Program-made: the position numbers and the translations under genes
Notes under the pieces: model-generated
Databases searched by the model: none
Seen by the model: only the letters and a program-made list of their open reading frames with translations
What the model was told of the DNA's origin: nothing
DNA from: an uncultured Acetatifactor sp.
GTDB lineage: Bacteria > Bacillota > Clostridia > Lachnospirales > Lachnospiraceae
Assembly (NCBI GenBank): GCA_904501885.1
Contig: CAJGCP010000002.1
Coordinates: forward strand, 1-64,000
Direction of reading: 5' to 3'
Length of the DNA: 64,000 nt
In this document: one piece after another, positions 18,040 through 27,081 of the stretch
Layout: every line of letters starts with the position of its first letter
How positions within the stretch are numbered: position 1 is the first letter of the stretch

Positions 18040-18483
18040 ATGAGTCAGGTGAACACAGCAAATGCATATGTATATGGAAGCACAGCCAGAAAAATCGCTC
18101 CCGTAAGACCGGAGTGGGAAGTACAGTCACAGCTTGCGGCTAATAAGCGTAAGCGTCATGCGGCAACTTTGAATGTGGGCTATGTTTTGTTTTTGGTGCT
18201 TGCCATCGCTACAGCTGCATTTGTGCTGATTAATTACATACAGTTGCAGTCTGAGTTGACCGGTCTTTCCAAAACCATCGTTTCTATGGAAAAGGAATTG
18301 AATGTACTGCGTGATTCTAATAATGACGCGTATCAACGTGCTGTAAACAGTGTCGACATGGAAGAAATCAGACGGGTTGCAGTGGAAGAGTTGGGTATGG
18401 TGTATGCACAGGAAGATCAGATTGTGCTCTATGATGCACCCAACAATGATTACATGAGACAAATCGCGGCGGTAAGCCATTAG
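18040..18483 (+). CDS. ftsL: FtsL-like cell division protein
   Basis: It is a small bitopic protein of 147 residues: a cytoplasmic N-terminus with a KRKRH cluster, one membrane helix (about 44-66), then an extracellular coiled-coil segment (LQSELTGLSKTIVSMEKELNVLRD). Position between rsmH and the first penicillin-binding protein, size and topology all fit FtsL, which joins DivIB/FtsQ and DivIC in the divisome. Sequence conservation in this family is very low, so the name rests mainly on context and topology. Confidence 0.8.
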   Translation: MSQVNTANAYVYGSTARKIAPVRPEWEVQSQLAANKRKRHAATLNVGYVLFLVLAIATAAFVLINYIQLQSELTGLSKTIVSMEKELNVLRDSNNDAYQRAVNSVDMEEIRRVAVEELGMVYAQEDQIVLYDAPNNDYMRQIAAVSH

Positions 18484-18492
18484 GAGATAATT

Positions 18493-20514
18493 GTGGAAGA
18501 AAATAAACGGAAAAGAAGACAAATTTTTGCCCCCAGAATGCAGAAAAAGCTGGTAGTACTCTTTGTGATTGTACTACTGGCTTTTGCTGGATTAGGTGCG
18601 AGACTTGTCTTTATTGTAACAGAAAATAAAAACGAATATCAGAAACAGGTATTGTCACAGCAGGCATATAATTCTGTTGTGATTCCTTTTAAAAGAGGGG
18701 ATATTTATGATGCTAACGGCACCATTATGGCCACCAGTGAAAAGGTATACAATCTGGTTGTGGATGCCAAGGTGATGACCAACAACGGAAAAGCCAATAA
18801 AGGGAAAGACAATGCTACCAGGGAAGATTTGGAAAAATATATTGCGCCAACGATGCAGGCGTTAGATGAGTATTTTGATCTGGACATGGATAAAATCCGG
18901 GAGCATGTCATTAAGAATGCATCCAAGTCATCCTGGTATGTTGTACAGAAAAGAATGTCATATGAAGAGGTAAAACCCTTCAAGGACGCCCAGGCTGAGA
19001 ATCCGTCCATTCGTGGCATTTGGTTTGAGGAAGAATATAAAAGACTTTATCCCAATGGTACTATGGCCAGTGATATTTTGGGATTTACTTCCAGAGACAG
19101 CAATGGAATTTATGGACTGGAAGAGTATTACAACGAAGATTTGAACGGCATCAATGGACGTGAGTACGGTTATCTGGAAGAAGACCTTACTTTGGAGAGA
19201 ACTTTGAAACCCGCCATTGATGGGTACAATATTCATTCCACCATTGATATGAACATTCAGAGAATAGTGGAAAAGCATCTGTTGGCATTTAACGAGAAAC
19301 AAAAAAACACTGTGATCACCGCCAATGGTGCAGAAAATGTTGGTTGCGTGATTATGGATGTAGATTCCGGTCGTGTATTGGCCATGGCCGGTTATCCCTG
19401 CTTTGACCCCAACGACACTTGGAATACGGATGCGTTGCTGGGAACGCGTATGGTGGAAATGGTGACCAACAGCGCAGGATATCAGGAATTGCATAAAACC
19501 AACACCTATATTGACCAAAATGTGATTGATCAGATGGACGATGCACAGTTGGAACTGAATTTGCAGAACCTTTGGAAAAACTTCTGCATTACCGGCACCT
19601 ATGAGCCCGGGTCCACCATCAAGCCTTTTACGGTGGCATCAGCACTGGAAATGGGCGCTATCACTAAACATTCCACCTTCGAATGTAAGGGATCTTTGGA
19701 AATTGGCGGATATACCATCAAATGTCATAACCGGGACGACGGAGTGTTGGGGTTGGAAGCAGCAGTGGCAAAATCCTGTAACGTGGCTATGATGAAGATT
19801 GCTCAGATTGTGGGTGCAGAGGATTTCTGTGAGTATCAGCAGAATTTTAACTTTGGCTTAAAGACAAATATTGACCTAGCAGGGGAAGCAAGAACAGTCA
19901 ATCTGATTTACAATGCAGATGATATGGGTCCTACAGACCTGGCCACGAACAGCTTTGGCCAGAACTTCAATGTCAGTATGATCCAGATGATTTCCGGATT
20001 TTGTTCCCTGATTAACGGGGGGTATTATTATGAACCACATATGGTGGATAAGATTACCAATGCCTCCGGCGTGGTAATTGAGAACAGAGAACCCAGAGTG
20101 TTGAAACAGACCATTTCCGAATCTACCTCAGAACTGATACGTCAGTATTGTAATGCGGTAGTAGAATATGGTACAGGTAAAACTGCAAGACCTGTGGGAT
20201 ATCGCATCGGTGGCAAGACCGGTACGGCAGAGACCATTGATGAGAACACCCACAAGCGTCATCCCGATGAGTACGTGGTATCTTTTATGGGATATGCCCC
20301 TGCAGATCATCCGGAGATTGCCATTTATGTGGTGGTGGACAGACCTAACGCGGCAAAGCAGGACGATGCAAAATTTGCTACATATCTGGTAAGAGACATT
20401 CTCACAGAAGTACTTCCCTATATGAATATATATCCTACGGAAGAAATGCCTGTGCAGACAGAGGCGCCGAAAGAAACACCTCAGCCCACACAGACACCCG
20501 TACCGGCTTTATAA
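18493..20514 (+). CDS. ftsI: Class B penicillin-binding protein (FtsI/PBP2B-like transpeptidase)
   Basis: It cross-links septal peptidoglycan. After an N-terminal membrane helix (about 17-38), a dimerisation region (FKRGDIYDANG) leads to the transpeptidase domain. All three active motifs are present: S374-T-I-K377, S428-C-N430 and K575-T-G577. No PASTA repeats follow; the C-terminus is a Pro-Thr-Glu-rich tail ending in TPQPTQTPVPAL. The start is a GTG with TAGGAG upstream. It is probably the division transpeptidase that partners the SEDS protein at 23717. Confidence 0.9.
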   Translation: MEENKRKRRQIFAPRMQKKLVVLFVIVLLAFAGLGARLVFIVTENKNEYQKQVLSQQAYNSVVIPFKRGDIYDANGTIMATSEKVYNLVVDAKVMTNNGKANKGKDNATREDLEKYIAPTMQALDEYFDLDMDKIREHVIKNASKSSWYVVQKRMSYEEVKPFKDAQAENPSIRGIWFEEEYKRLYPNGTMASDILGFTSRDSNGIYGLEEYYNEDLNGINGREYGYLEEDLTLERTLKPAIDGYNIHSTIDMNIQRIVEKHLLAFNEKQKNTVITANGAENVGCVIMDVDSGRVLAMAGYPCFDPNDTWNTDALLGTRMVEMVTNSAGYQELHKTNTYIDQNVIDQMDDAQLELNLQNLWKNFCITGTYEPGSTIKPFTVASALEMGAITKHSTFECKGSLEIGGYTIKCHNRDDGVLGLEAAVAKSCNVAMMKIAQIVGAEDFCEYQQNFNFGLKTNIDLAGEARTVNLIYNADDMGPTDLATNSFGQNFNVSMIQMISGFCSLINGGYYYEPHMVDKITNASGVVIENREPRVLKQTISESTSELIRQYCNAVVEYGTGKTARPVGYRIGGKTGTAETIDENTHKRHPDEYVVSFMGYAPADHPEIAIYVVVDRPNAAKQDDAKFATYLVRDILTEVLPYMNIYPTEEMPVQTEAPKETPQPTQTPVPAL

Positions 20515-20520
20515 AATCAT

Positions 20521-20569
20521 AACCTCGTAAAAAGGCGAATACAGTATAGTAATTCCTTTTTATGAGGTT
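20521..20569 (+). promoter_or_regulatory. Long hairpin covering the ribosome-binding site of the second penicillin-binding protein
   Basis: AACCTCGTAAAAAGG (20521-20535) pairs with CCTTTTTATGAGGTT (20555-20569) over 15 pairs including one G-T, around a 19-base loop. The right arm contains GAGG (20564-20567), the only plausible ribosome site for the TTG start at 20576. The T run after the stem is poor for a terminator, so a translational or attenuation role is likelier. Confidence 0.6.
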
Positions 20570-20575
20570 TTGTAG

Positions 20576-22306
20576 TTGGACCACAATCAGATTTATCATA
20601 GAAAAAAAGTACTCACTTTGTTTATGCTTTGCGCCTTTGCCTTCGTATTGTTGACAGGGCGCTTGACCTATCTATGTGTCTGGGAAGCAGAGTATTATGC
20701 CCAAAAAGCTACGCAGTTACATGAGAGAGAACGCAGTATCAAAGCGGCCAGAGGGCGCATCCTAGACCGGCATGGAGAGGTGCTTGCGGACAATAAGACG
20801 GTATGCACGGTTTCTGTCATCCACAGCCAGATAGAAGACCCGGAGTTGGTCATAGAGACCCTTTCTCGGGAATTGAATTTAACCCGGGAATTTGTACGAA
20901 AAAGGGTGGAAAAGTATTCTTCCATGGAGCGCATTGCCAGTAATGTCTCTAAGGAACTGGGTGACGCCATCCGCAAATTGGATATGGCCGGCGTCAAAGT
21001 GGACGAAGATTATAAGAGATATTACCCCCACGGATCATTGGCCAGCAAGGTATTGGGGTTTACCGGTGCAGACAATCAGGGAATCATTGGATTGGAGGTT
21101 AAATACGAAGAGTATTTGAAGGGAAAACCGGGTACCATTCTGACCATAACAGATGCCAAAGGAATTGAGGTGGCGGAGCGTGGGGAGCGCAGAATTGAGC
21201 CCCAAAAGGGCCAGGATTTACGTATTTCTATGGATTTGAATATACAATCCTATGCCAACCAGTTGGCCAATCAGGCCCTTGCTACGAAGGAAGCAGAGAG
21301 TGTGTCAGTGCTGGTCATGGGCGTCAAGACCGGTGAAATGTTGGCAATGGTCAATGTGCCGGAATTCGATTTGAACAATCCATTTGAGCTTGTCCTTGCA
21401 GAGGGAGAGGAAATCACTCCGGAAGAGAGGCAGGAACGCCTCAACCGACAGTGGAGAAACGGGTGTATCAATGATACTTATGAGCCAGGCTCCACATTTA
21501 AGATTATTACAGCAGCAGTTGGATTAGAAACCCGTGCGGTTTCCTTAAACAGTGGCTTCCATTGCCCCGGCTATGTGGTGGTGGATGACCGCAAAATCAG
21601 ATGCCACAAAGTGGGGGGACATGGCAGTCAGGATTTCGTACATTGTATGATGAATTCCTGTAATCCGGCTTTGGTAACGGTGGGGTTACGGGTCGGTGTA
21701 GATGCGTATTATGACTTTTTTGAACGGTGTATGCTGAAGCAAAAGACCGGGATAGATTTGCCCGGTGAAGCAGGCACCATTATGCATAAAAAAGAAGATA
21801 TGGGAAATGTGGAACTGGCCACCGTATCCTTTGGCCAATCTTTTCAAATTACGCCCATTCAGTTGTTGACCACAGTGGCATCCATTGTCAACGACGGAAC
21901 CAGGGTAACACCTCATTTTGCCATTGCCACGGGTACCAGGGAGGGAGAACTGCTCCATACCTTTTCCTATCCTGTGTCAGGACCGGTGGTGGATGGGGAA
22001 ACCAGTGAAAAAATGCGTGAAATTTTGGAAATGGTAGTTTCCGAAGGGGGAGGCAAGAATGCGGCCATAGAGGGATTCCGTATTGGGGGCAAAACAGCCA
22101 CCAGTCAGACCCTTCCCAGAAACAGTGGCAGATACATTGCCTCGTTTATCGGGTTTGCTCCCGCGGATGATCCGCAGGTCATTGCGTTGGCAATTATTAA
22201 CACACCCAAAGGTATGTATTACGGAGGACAAATCGCGGCGCCAATTGTACGCCAGCTTTTTGAAAATATTCTTCCGTATTTGGAAAAAATAGAGTATACT
22301 AATTAA
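20576..22306 (+). CDS. Second class B penicillin-binding protein (SpoVD-like)
   Basis: A 576-residue transpeptidase with an N-terminal membrane helix, the class B region (RGRILDRHGEVLADN) and motifs S306-T-F-K309 and S361-C-N363. The third motif reads K506-T-A508 (GGKTATSQ) instead of K-T-G. Its place directly after ftsI matches spoVD in Bacillus, where a second PBP serves cortex synthesis during sporulation. The TTG start has GAGG six to eight bases upstream but inside a strong hairpin. Sporulation use is inferred from position; a vegetative role cannot be excluded. Confidence 0.85.
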   Translation: MDHNQIYHRKKVLTLFMLCAFAFVLLTGRLTYLCVWEAEYYAQKATQLHERERSIKAARGRILDRHGEVLADNKTVCTVSVIHSQIEDPELVIETLSRELNLTREFVRKRVEKYSSMERIASNVSKELGDAIRKLDMAGVKVDEDYKRYYPHGSLASKVLGFTGADNQGIIGLEVKYEEYLKGKPGTILTITDAKGIEVAERGERRIEPQKGQDLRISMDLNIQSYANQLANQALATKEAESVSVLVMGVKTGEMLAMVNVPEFDLNNPFELVLAEGEEITPEERQERLNRQWRNGCINDTYEPGSTFKIITAAVGLETRAVSLNSGFHCPGYVVVDDRKIRCHKVGGHGSQDFVHCMMNSCNPALVTVGLRVGVDAYYDFFERCMLKQKTGIDLPGEAGTIMHKKEDMGNVELATVSFGQSFQITPIQLLTTVASIVNDGTRVTPHFAIATGTREGELLHTFSYPVSGPVVDGETSEKMREILEMVVSEGGGKNAAIEGFRIGGKTATSQTLPRNSGRYIASFIGFAPADDPQVIALAIINTPKGMYYGGQIAAPIVRQLFENILPYLEKIEYTN

Positions 22307-22338
22307 GTTAGGAAATGTATGCGGTTTTGGAGGATGAG

Positions 22339-23703
22339 ATGAATTCAAAGAAGAAAACTTTAGTATTCGGTTCCGGTATCAGTGGCCTGGGCTCTGTGGC
22401 GTTGCTACAGCATATGGGAGCAGAGGTGATTTTATATGACGGGAATGAAAATCTATCCGTAGATCAACTGCGTCAGAAGCTTCCTGAAGGCAGTCAGGTG
22501 ACATGTGTATGTCCGACCTTGTCTAAGGAGCACAAAGAAAGTATTGACCGTGTGGTGTTAAGCCCCGGTGTCCCTGTTGATCACCCGCTTGTGAATGAAT
22601 TGCGGGAGAATGGGGCAGAAATTATAGGTGAGATCGAATTGGGCTATTTGGCAGAACAGGGAACTGTAGTTGCCATCACAGGCACCAACGGAAAGACCAC
22701 CACAACCACGTTGGTGGGCGAGATTATGAAGACCCATTTGGGGATGGAACAGTCCTTCGTAGTAGGTAATATCGGCAATCCCTATACTTCTGAATGCTTA
22801 AAAACAACTGCTGATACGGTGTCGGTAGGAGAGATTAGCTCTTTCCAGTTAGAGACCATACATAGATTTCATCCGAAGGTGTCCGCGATTTTGAATATTA
22901 CACCGGACCATTTGGACAGACACCATACTATGGAGGCCTATGTGAAGGCAAAGGAGAATATTACCCTGAACCAGACGGCCCAAGATGTATGCGTATTAAA
23001 TTATGATAATGAATATACAAAAGATTTTGGGGAGAGATGTCCTGCCGCTGTCATATATTTTTCCTCTGCTCAAAAACTACAGGATGGCTATTGTCTGGCA
23101 GGGGACAGTATTGTGCGAATGAGAGACGGAATTACCACAGAAATCATGGATATCCATAGGGATATGCATCTGGTGGGTACCTGTAATGTGGAAAATGTGA
23201 TGGCAGCTCTTGCCATTGCGGAGGGCATGAAGGTGCCTTTGGAAACCACATTGGGTGTGATAAGAGAGTTTCGCGCCGTGGAACACAGAATCGAGTATGT
23301 GGATACCAAGGGCGGTGTGGATTATTATAACGACTCTAAGGGGACCAATCCGGATGCGGCGATTCAGGGTATCCGCGCCATGAGTAAGCCTACCATTCTC
23401 ATCGGTGGTGGTTACGACAAGCAGAGCCAGTACGACGAATGGATAGAGAGTTTTGAAGGAAAGGTGAAGTGGCTGGTGCTGATTGGTCAGACCAGAGAAA
23501 AAATTGCCGCTTGCGCCAGAGAACATGGTTTTGAAAATATTCGATTTGCAGACACCTATGAGGAGTGTCTGACATTATGTACGGAATTGGCAGAAGATGG
23601 GGATGCAGTACTTCTTTCGCCCGCCTGTGCCAGTTGGGGGATGTTCCCGAATTATGAGGAACGTGGCAGATTGTTCAAGGAGTATGTAAAAAGTTTGACA
23701 TAA
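22339..23703 (+). CDS. murD: UDP-N-acetylmuramoylalanine-D-glutamate ligase
   Basis: MurD adds D-glutamate to UDP-MurNAc-L-Ala in the cytoplasm with ATP. The N-terminal UDP-binding domain (FGSGISGLGSVALL) is followed by the ATPase P-loop ITGTNGKTTT (G115-T120). The C-terminal ligase domain has YYNDSKGTNPDA and LLSPACASWGMF. The ATG at 22339 has GGAGG six bases upstream, giving 454 residues; an in-frame ATG eight codons earlier lacks a site. murE, murF, mraY and murG, often near murD, are not in this cluster. Confidence 0.95.
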   Translation: MNSKKKTLVFGSGISGLGSVALLQHMGAEVILYDGNENLSVDQLRQKLPEGSQVTCVCPTLSKEHKESIDRVVLSPGVPVDHPLVNELRENGAEIIGEIELGYLAEQGTVVAITGTNGKTTTTTLVGEIMKTHLGMEQSFVVGNIGNPYTSECLKTTADTVSVGEISSFQLETIHRFHPKVSAILNITPDHLDRHHTMEAYVKAKENITLNQTAQDVCVLNYDNEYTKDFGERCPAAVIYFSSAQKLQDGYCLAGDSIVRMRDGITTEIMDIHRDMHLVGTCNVENVMAALAIAEGMKVPLETTLGVIREFRAVEHRIEYVDTKGGVDYYNDSKGTNPDAAIQGIRAMSKPTILIGGGYDKQSQYDEWIESFEGKVKWLVLIGQTREKIAACAREHGFENIRFADTYEECLTLCTELAEDGDAVLLSPACASWGMFPNYEERGRLFKEYVKSLT

Positions 23704-23716
23704 GGAAAGAGAGCGT

Positions 23717-24883
23717 ATGTCCACAGAGAGAATCAATAGACGAAAAAATGGAGAACAGTCAAAATATTTCTTCGATTACAGTATGTTGCTAATCGTTTTG
23801 TTTTTGCTGGGATTTGGCCTGCTTATGATTTATTCGGCAAGCTCTTATACTTCTTTTGCAGAACATCAGGACGCAGCCTTTTATTTGAAAAAGCAGGCGA
23901 GAAATATTTTGATAGGAATACCGGTCATGGTGATGATGTCCATCATTCCCTATGAAAAGTATCTAAAATTTGCGACCATCGGATATTTTCTGTCTATGGC
24001 AGTGATTCCACTGGTAAAAACCCCTCTGGGAGAGTCCTCCCATGGCGCTACCAGATGGATCCGTATTCCCGGTCTGGGAATGAACGTACAGCCGGCGGAG
24101 CTGGCCAAGATGTTTATGATTTTATTTCTGGCCATGTTGGTATGCAAAATGGGCAAGGCAATCCGTAGCCCCAAGGGATTTTTGCTGATGTTGGGACTTC
24201 CGTTGCCGGTTGTGTTGGAAGTATATCTTTTAACCAATAACCTCAGTTCTGCAATTATTATCATGGGTATTTCCGTATTTATGGTATTTGTGGCCAGCCC
24301 TGATTATAAAAAGTTTATATTGATTACCCTTGCGGTGGTGGGCGTTGCAGTTTTGATGGTCGTGTTGGTAAAAACGCATCCCGAATTGTTAGGATTCCGC
24401 GGAGACCGTATCAAGGCTTGGCTGGATCCTGAAAGCTTTGCCGGGGATGAAAGTTATCAGACCCTGCAGGGATTGTATGCCATCGGAAGTGGTGGCGTTT
24501 GGGGGAAAGGTCTGGGACAGAGCATGCAGAAAATGAGCTTCTTGCCCGAGGCGCAAAATGATATGATTTTCTCTGTTATTTGCGAGGAATTAGGCCTTTT
24601 TGGCGGTATTTGTATTATTTTGCTGTTTGTGATGTTGTTGTGGAGAATGATGATGACTGCTAACAATGCGCCGGATTTATTTGGAGCCATGTTGGTGGTT
24701 GGCGTCATGGGACACATTGCCATTCAGGCGATTTTGAATATAGCCGTTGTGACGGCCAGCATACCCAACACCGGTATTACCCTGCCGTTTATCAGTTATG
24801 GTGGATCTTCCATCGTATTTTTGATGGCAGAGATCGGTGCAGTGATGAGTGTGGCCAGAAGGGCACAGCGCAAAAATATCTAA
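23717..24883 (+). CDS. ftsW: SEDS-family peptidoglycan polymerase (FtsW/SpoVE type)
   Basis: SEDS proteins polymerise lipid II into glycan strands together with a class B PBP. The 388-residue protein has about ten membrane helices. Family motifs include LLMIYSASSY early, a GLGMNVQPAELAK loop, GSGGVWGKGLGQS and LPFISYGGSSIV. A position between murD and murA and next to two PBPs suggests FtsW, but SpoVE is equally compatible because both have the same sequence signature. The start has AAGGAAAGAG upstream. Confidence 0.9.
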   Translation: MSTERINRRKNGEQSKYFFDYSMLLIVLFLLGFGLLMIYSASSYTSFAEHQDAAFYLKKQARNILIGIPVMVMMSIIPYEKYLKFATIGYFLSMAVIPLVKTPLGESSHGATRWIRIPGLGMNVQPAELAKMFMILFLAMLVCKMGKAIRSPKGFLLMLGLPLPVVLEVYLLTNNLSSAIIIMGISVFMVFVASPDYKKFILITLAVVGVAVLMVVLVKTHPELLGFRGDRIKAWLDPESFAGDESYQTLQGLYAIGSGGVWGKGLGQSMQKMSFLPEAQNDMIFSVICEELGLFGGICIILLFVMLLWRMMMTANNAPDLFGAMLVVGVMGHIAIQAILNIAVVTASIPNTGITLPFISYGGSSIVFLMAEIGAVMSVARRAQRKNI

Positions 24884-24962
24884 GTTTTGTATTCGAACAA
24901 GTTCCTGACAGAAGACTTCCGGCGTATGATAGTATATGTCAATGGCGGGAGGAAGAAACCAT

Positions 24963-26213
24963 ATGGAAACGATCCGCATTCAGGGAGGAATTCCACTACA
25001 GGGAAAGGTTCGGATTCAGGGAGCCAAGAATGCAGTTCTGCCCATATTGGCAGCGTGTATATTGTTGGATGACATTTCTTATCTGAGGAATTGTCCCAAG
25101 ATTGCCGATGTAGATGCCATGATAGAATTGCTGCAATGTCTGGGGTGTAGCCTTCAGTGGACCAGTGACGGACTGACCGTGGACACCGGCCATTTTTGTT
25201 GTGGAAATTTGCCCCAAAAGGCAGTTCGTGGCATGCGTTCCTCTGTGTTTTTGTGGGGCGCACTTTTGGGCAGGTGTGGGGAGTTTTCTATCGAGTATCC
25301 GGGAGGATGTGTCATCGGCAACAGGCCTGTGGACTTGCACATAAAAGCCTTGGAGCAGATGGGAGCGAAGTTTTGTCAGGAAGAGGGCAGGTTGTATGCC
25401 TGCGCTACACATTTAACGGGCACATATATCCATTTGCCTATATCCTCTGTGGGTGTCACGGAGAATATTATTTTGGCAGCTGTCACGGCAGAAGGAGATA
25501 CCTATGTGGACGGCGCCGCAAAGGAGCCTGAAATTGTTGCCCTATGTGATTTTTTGAATTGTTGTGGCGCCCGTATAGAGGGTGCAGGCACAGATTGGAT
25601 TTATATCAGTGGCGGCAGAAAATTGTACGGCACAGAATATACCATTCCTGCAGATAGGATTGTGGCCGGGACTTATCTTTTTGCCACGATAGGGACGGCC
25701 GGGAAGGTGCTTTTAGAACAGGCGCCGGTTTCCCACATGGAAAGCGTTATGCAGGTGGCAAGAAATATGGGCGCCAGCCTGTATGTCACAGGGAACGGAC
25801 TTTATGTGGAGGGACCCACAAGACCCAGTCCCGTAAAACTGGAAACAGCCCCCTATCCGGGATTTCCCACGGACCTGCAATCGATTTTGCTGGCGGTAGA
25901 AACCATAGGTGACGGGGACAGCAGGATCAAAGAACGGATTTTTGAAAATCGTTTTCGCATTGTACCACAATTACAAACAATGGGAGCGAAGATTGAAATA
26001 GAAAACGGAATGTGCGCCGGCATCCAAGGGGTAGATGGGCTCAAAGGGGCTTATCTTCACGGCGAAGAACTGCGAGGCGGCGCAGCCTTGGTAATTGCAG
26101 GTTTGATGGCAGATGGAGAGAGCAGGGTGGACGGAGTGTCCTATATCAACCGTGGCTACGAGAACATTTGTCGGGATTTGAGAGAGTTAGGAGCGAGAGT
26201 GACCGGTGAATAA
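24963..26213 (+). CDS. murA: UDP-N-acetylglucosamine 1-carboxyvinyltransferase
   Basis: MurA transfers enolpyruvate from PEP to UDP-GlcNAc, the first step of peptidoglycan precursor synthesis and the target of fosfomycin. The lysine-asparagine pair K22-N23 (GAKNAVLP) and the PEP-binding loop cysteine C116 (PGGCVIGNRPVDLH) are present, so fosfomycin-sensitive chemistry is expected. The ATG at 24963 has GGGAGGAAG eight bases before it and gives 416 residues, the usual length; an upstream in-frame ATG at 24936 is a poorer start. It overlaps ftsQ by eight bases. A second murA copy may exist elsewhere, as in many Firmicutes. Confidence 0.94.
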   Translation: METIRIQGGIPLQGKVRIQGAKNAVLPILAACILLDDISYLRNCPKIADVDAMIELLQCLGCSLQWTSDGLTVDTGHFCCGNLPQKAVRGMRSSVFLWGALLGRCGEFSIEYPGGCVIGNRPVDLHIKALEQMGAKFCQEEGRLYACATHLTGTYIHLPISSVGVTENIILAAVTAEGDTYVDGAAKEPEIVALCDFLNCCGARIEGAGTDWIYISGGRKLYGTEYTIPADRIVAGTYLFATIGTAGKVLLEQAPVSHMESVMQVARNMGASLYVTGNGLYVEGPTRPSPVKLETAPYPGFPTDLQSILLAVETIGDGDSRIKERIFENRFRIVPQLQTMGAKIEIENGMCAGIQGVDGLKGAYLHGEELRGGAALVIAGLMADGESRVDGVSYINRGYENICRDLRELGARVTGE

Positions 26214-26934
26214 GAAGAAAAAGGCAATGGTGGTGCTGATTACCACCGGCATCATCATTGCAGTGATACTGATTACAGGACTCATAATACAAGCTGTATA
26301 TACAGTAAAAGATGTGGAAGTGGAAGGGAATATCCACTATACCAATGAAGAGATAGAGGAAATCGTAATGGATGGTTTCTTTGGCCGTAATTCTCTTTAT
26401 TTATCTGCAAAGTATCGGAATAAAGGCGTGGAGGGGATTCCTTTTGTGGAGTATATGGATGTGTCCATTCTTGCCCCTGACAGGATAAAGATTAAGGTCT
26501 ATGAAAAGGTATTTACGGGATATATCAAGTATCTGGACGCATTTATGTATTTTGACAAGGATGGTTATGTGATAGAGAGTTCTGCGGTGCGGACGAAGGG
26601 GGTGCCGGAGATATTGGGATTGCAGTTTGACCGTATCATATTAGGGGAACTGTTGCCGGTGGACAACCCCGAAGTTTTTCAAAGTATCCTGAATATCACA
26701 AAGCTGTTGGGCAAGTATGATATGGACTGTGAAAAAATTTATTACAATAAGTCGGGGGAGGTCACCATTTACTTTGGGGATGTGAAGGTAGCACTTGGTA
26801 ATGACAGAACCTCCGAGGAGGACAAGGTGATGCTTTTGCCTACCCTGTTGCCCAGTCTGGAGGGGAAAAGCGGAACTTTGTATATGACGAATTACGACGA
26901 ATATAACGGCAGATATACCTTTATGCCGGACTAA
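26206..26934 (+). CDS. ftsQ: Cell division protein FtsQ/DivIB
   Basis: It is a bitopic divisome protein that binds FtsL and DivIC. The 242-residue product has a basic N-terminus (NKKKKA), one membrane helix (about 8-28) and a POTRA domain beginning VKDVEVEGNIHYTNEEIEE. A beta domain follows. The GTG start lies inside the end of murA, with TAGGAG about 12 bases upstream. Length and position immediately before ftsZ fit the family. ftsA, found here in many bacteria, is absent. Confidence 0.88.
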   Translation: MNKKKKAMVVLITTGIIIAVILITGLIIQAVYTVKDVEVEGNIHYTNEEIEEIVMDGFFGRNSLYLSAKYRNKGVEGIPFVEYMDVSILAPDRIKIKVYEKVFTGYIKYLDAFMYFDKDGYVIESSAVRTKGVPEILGLQFDRIILGELLPVDNPEVFQSILNITKLLGKYDMDCEKIYYNKSGEVTIYFGDVKVALGNDRTSEEDKVMLLPTLLPSLEGKSGTLYMTNYDEYNGRYTFMPD

Positions 26935-26960
26935 CGGTTGATATTGAAATACGGAACAAT

Positions 26961-27000
26961 ATGTTTCACAAAAAAGTGGAGAATGTTTCACAAAAAGTAG
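26961..27000 (+). repeat. Two 22-bp-spaced direct repeats upstream of the ftsZ promoter
   Basis: ATGTTTCACAAAAA occurs at 26961-26974 and again at 26983-26996, followed in each case by A/GTGG or GTAG. The period of 22 places both on one face of the helix. TGTTTCAC is identical to a half of the ParB site parS, but the second palindromic half is missing. The second copy abuts the -35 hexamer at 27001. Confidence 0.7.
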
Positions 27001-27029
27001 TTGCTAAATTGCGAAAATAATTATATGAT
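27001..27029 (+). promoter_or_regulatory. Probable ftsZ promoter
   Basis: TTGCTA (27001-27006) and TATGAT (27024-27029) are separated by 17 bases, four and five matches to the vegetative consensus. Transcription would start near 27036 and give a leader of about 46 bases before the preferred ftsZ start. Confidence 0.6.
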
Positions 27030-27081
27030 ATATAAGAATAAGTAGGATGTAGTAAGTTGGATGAAGAAGGAGGATACAGCC

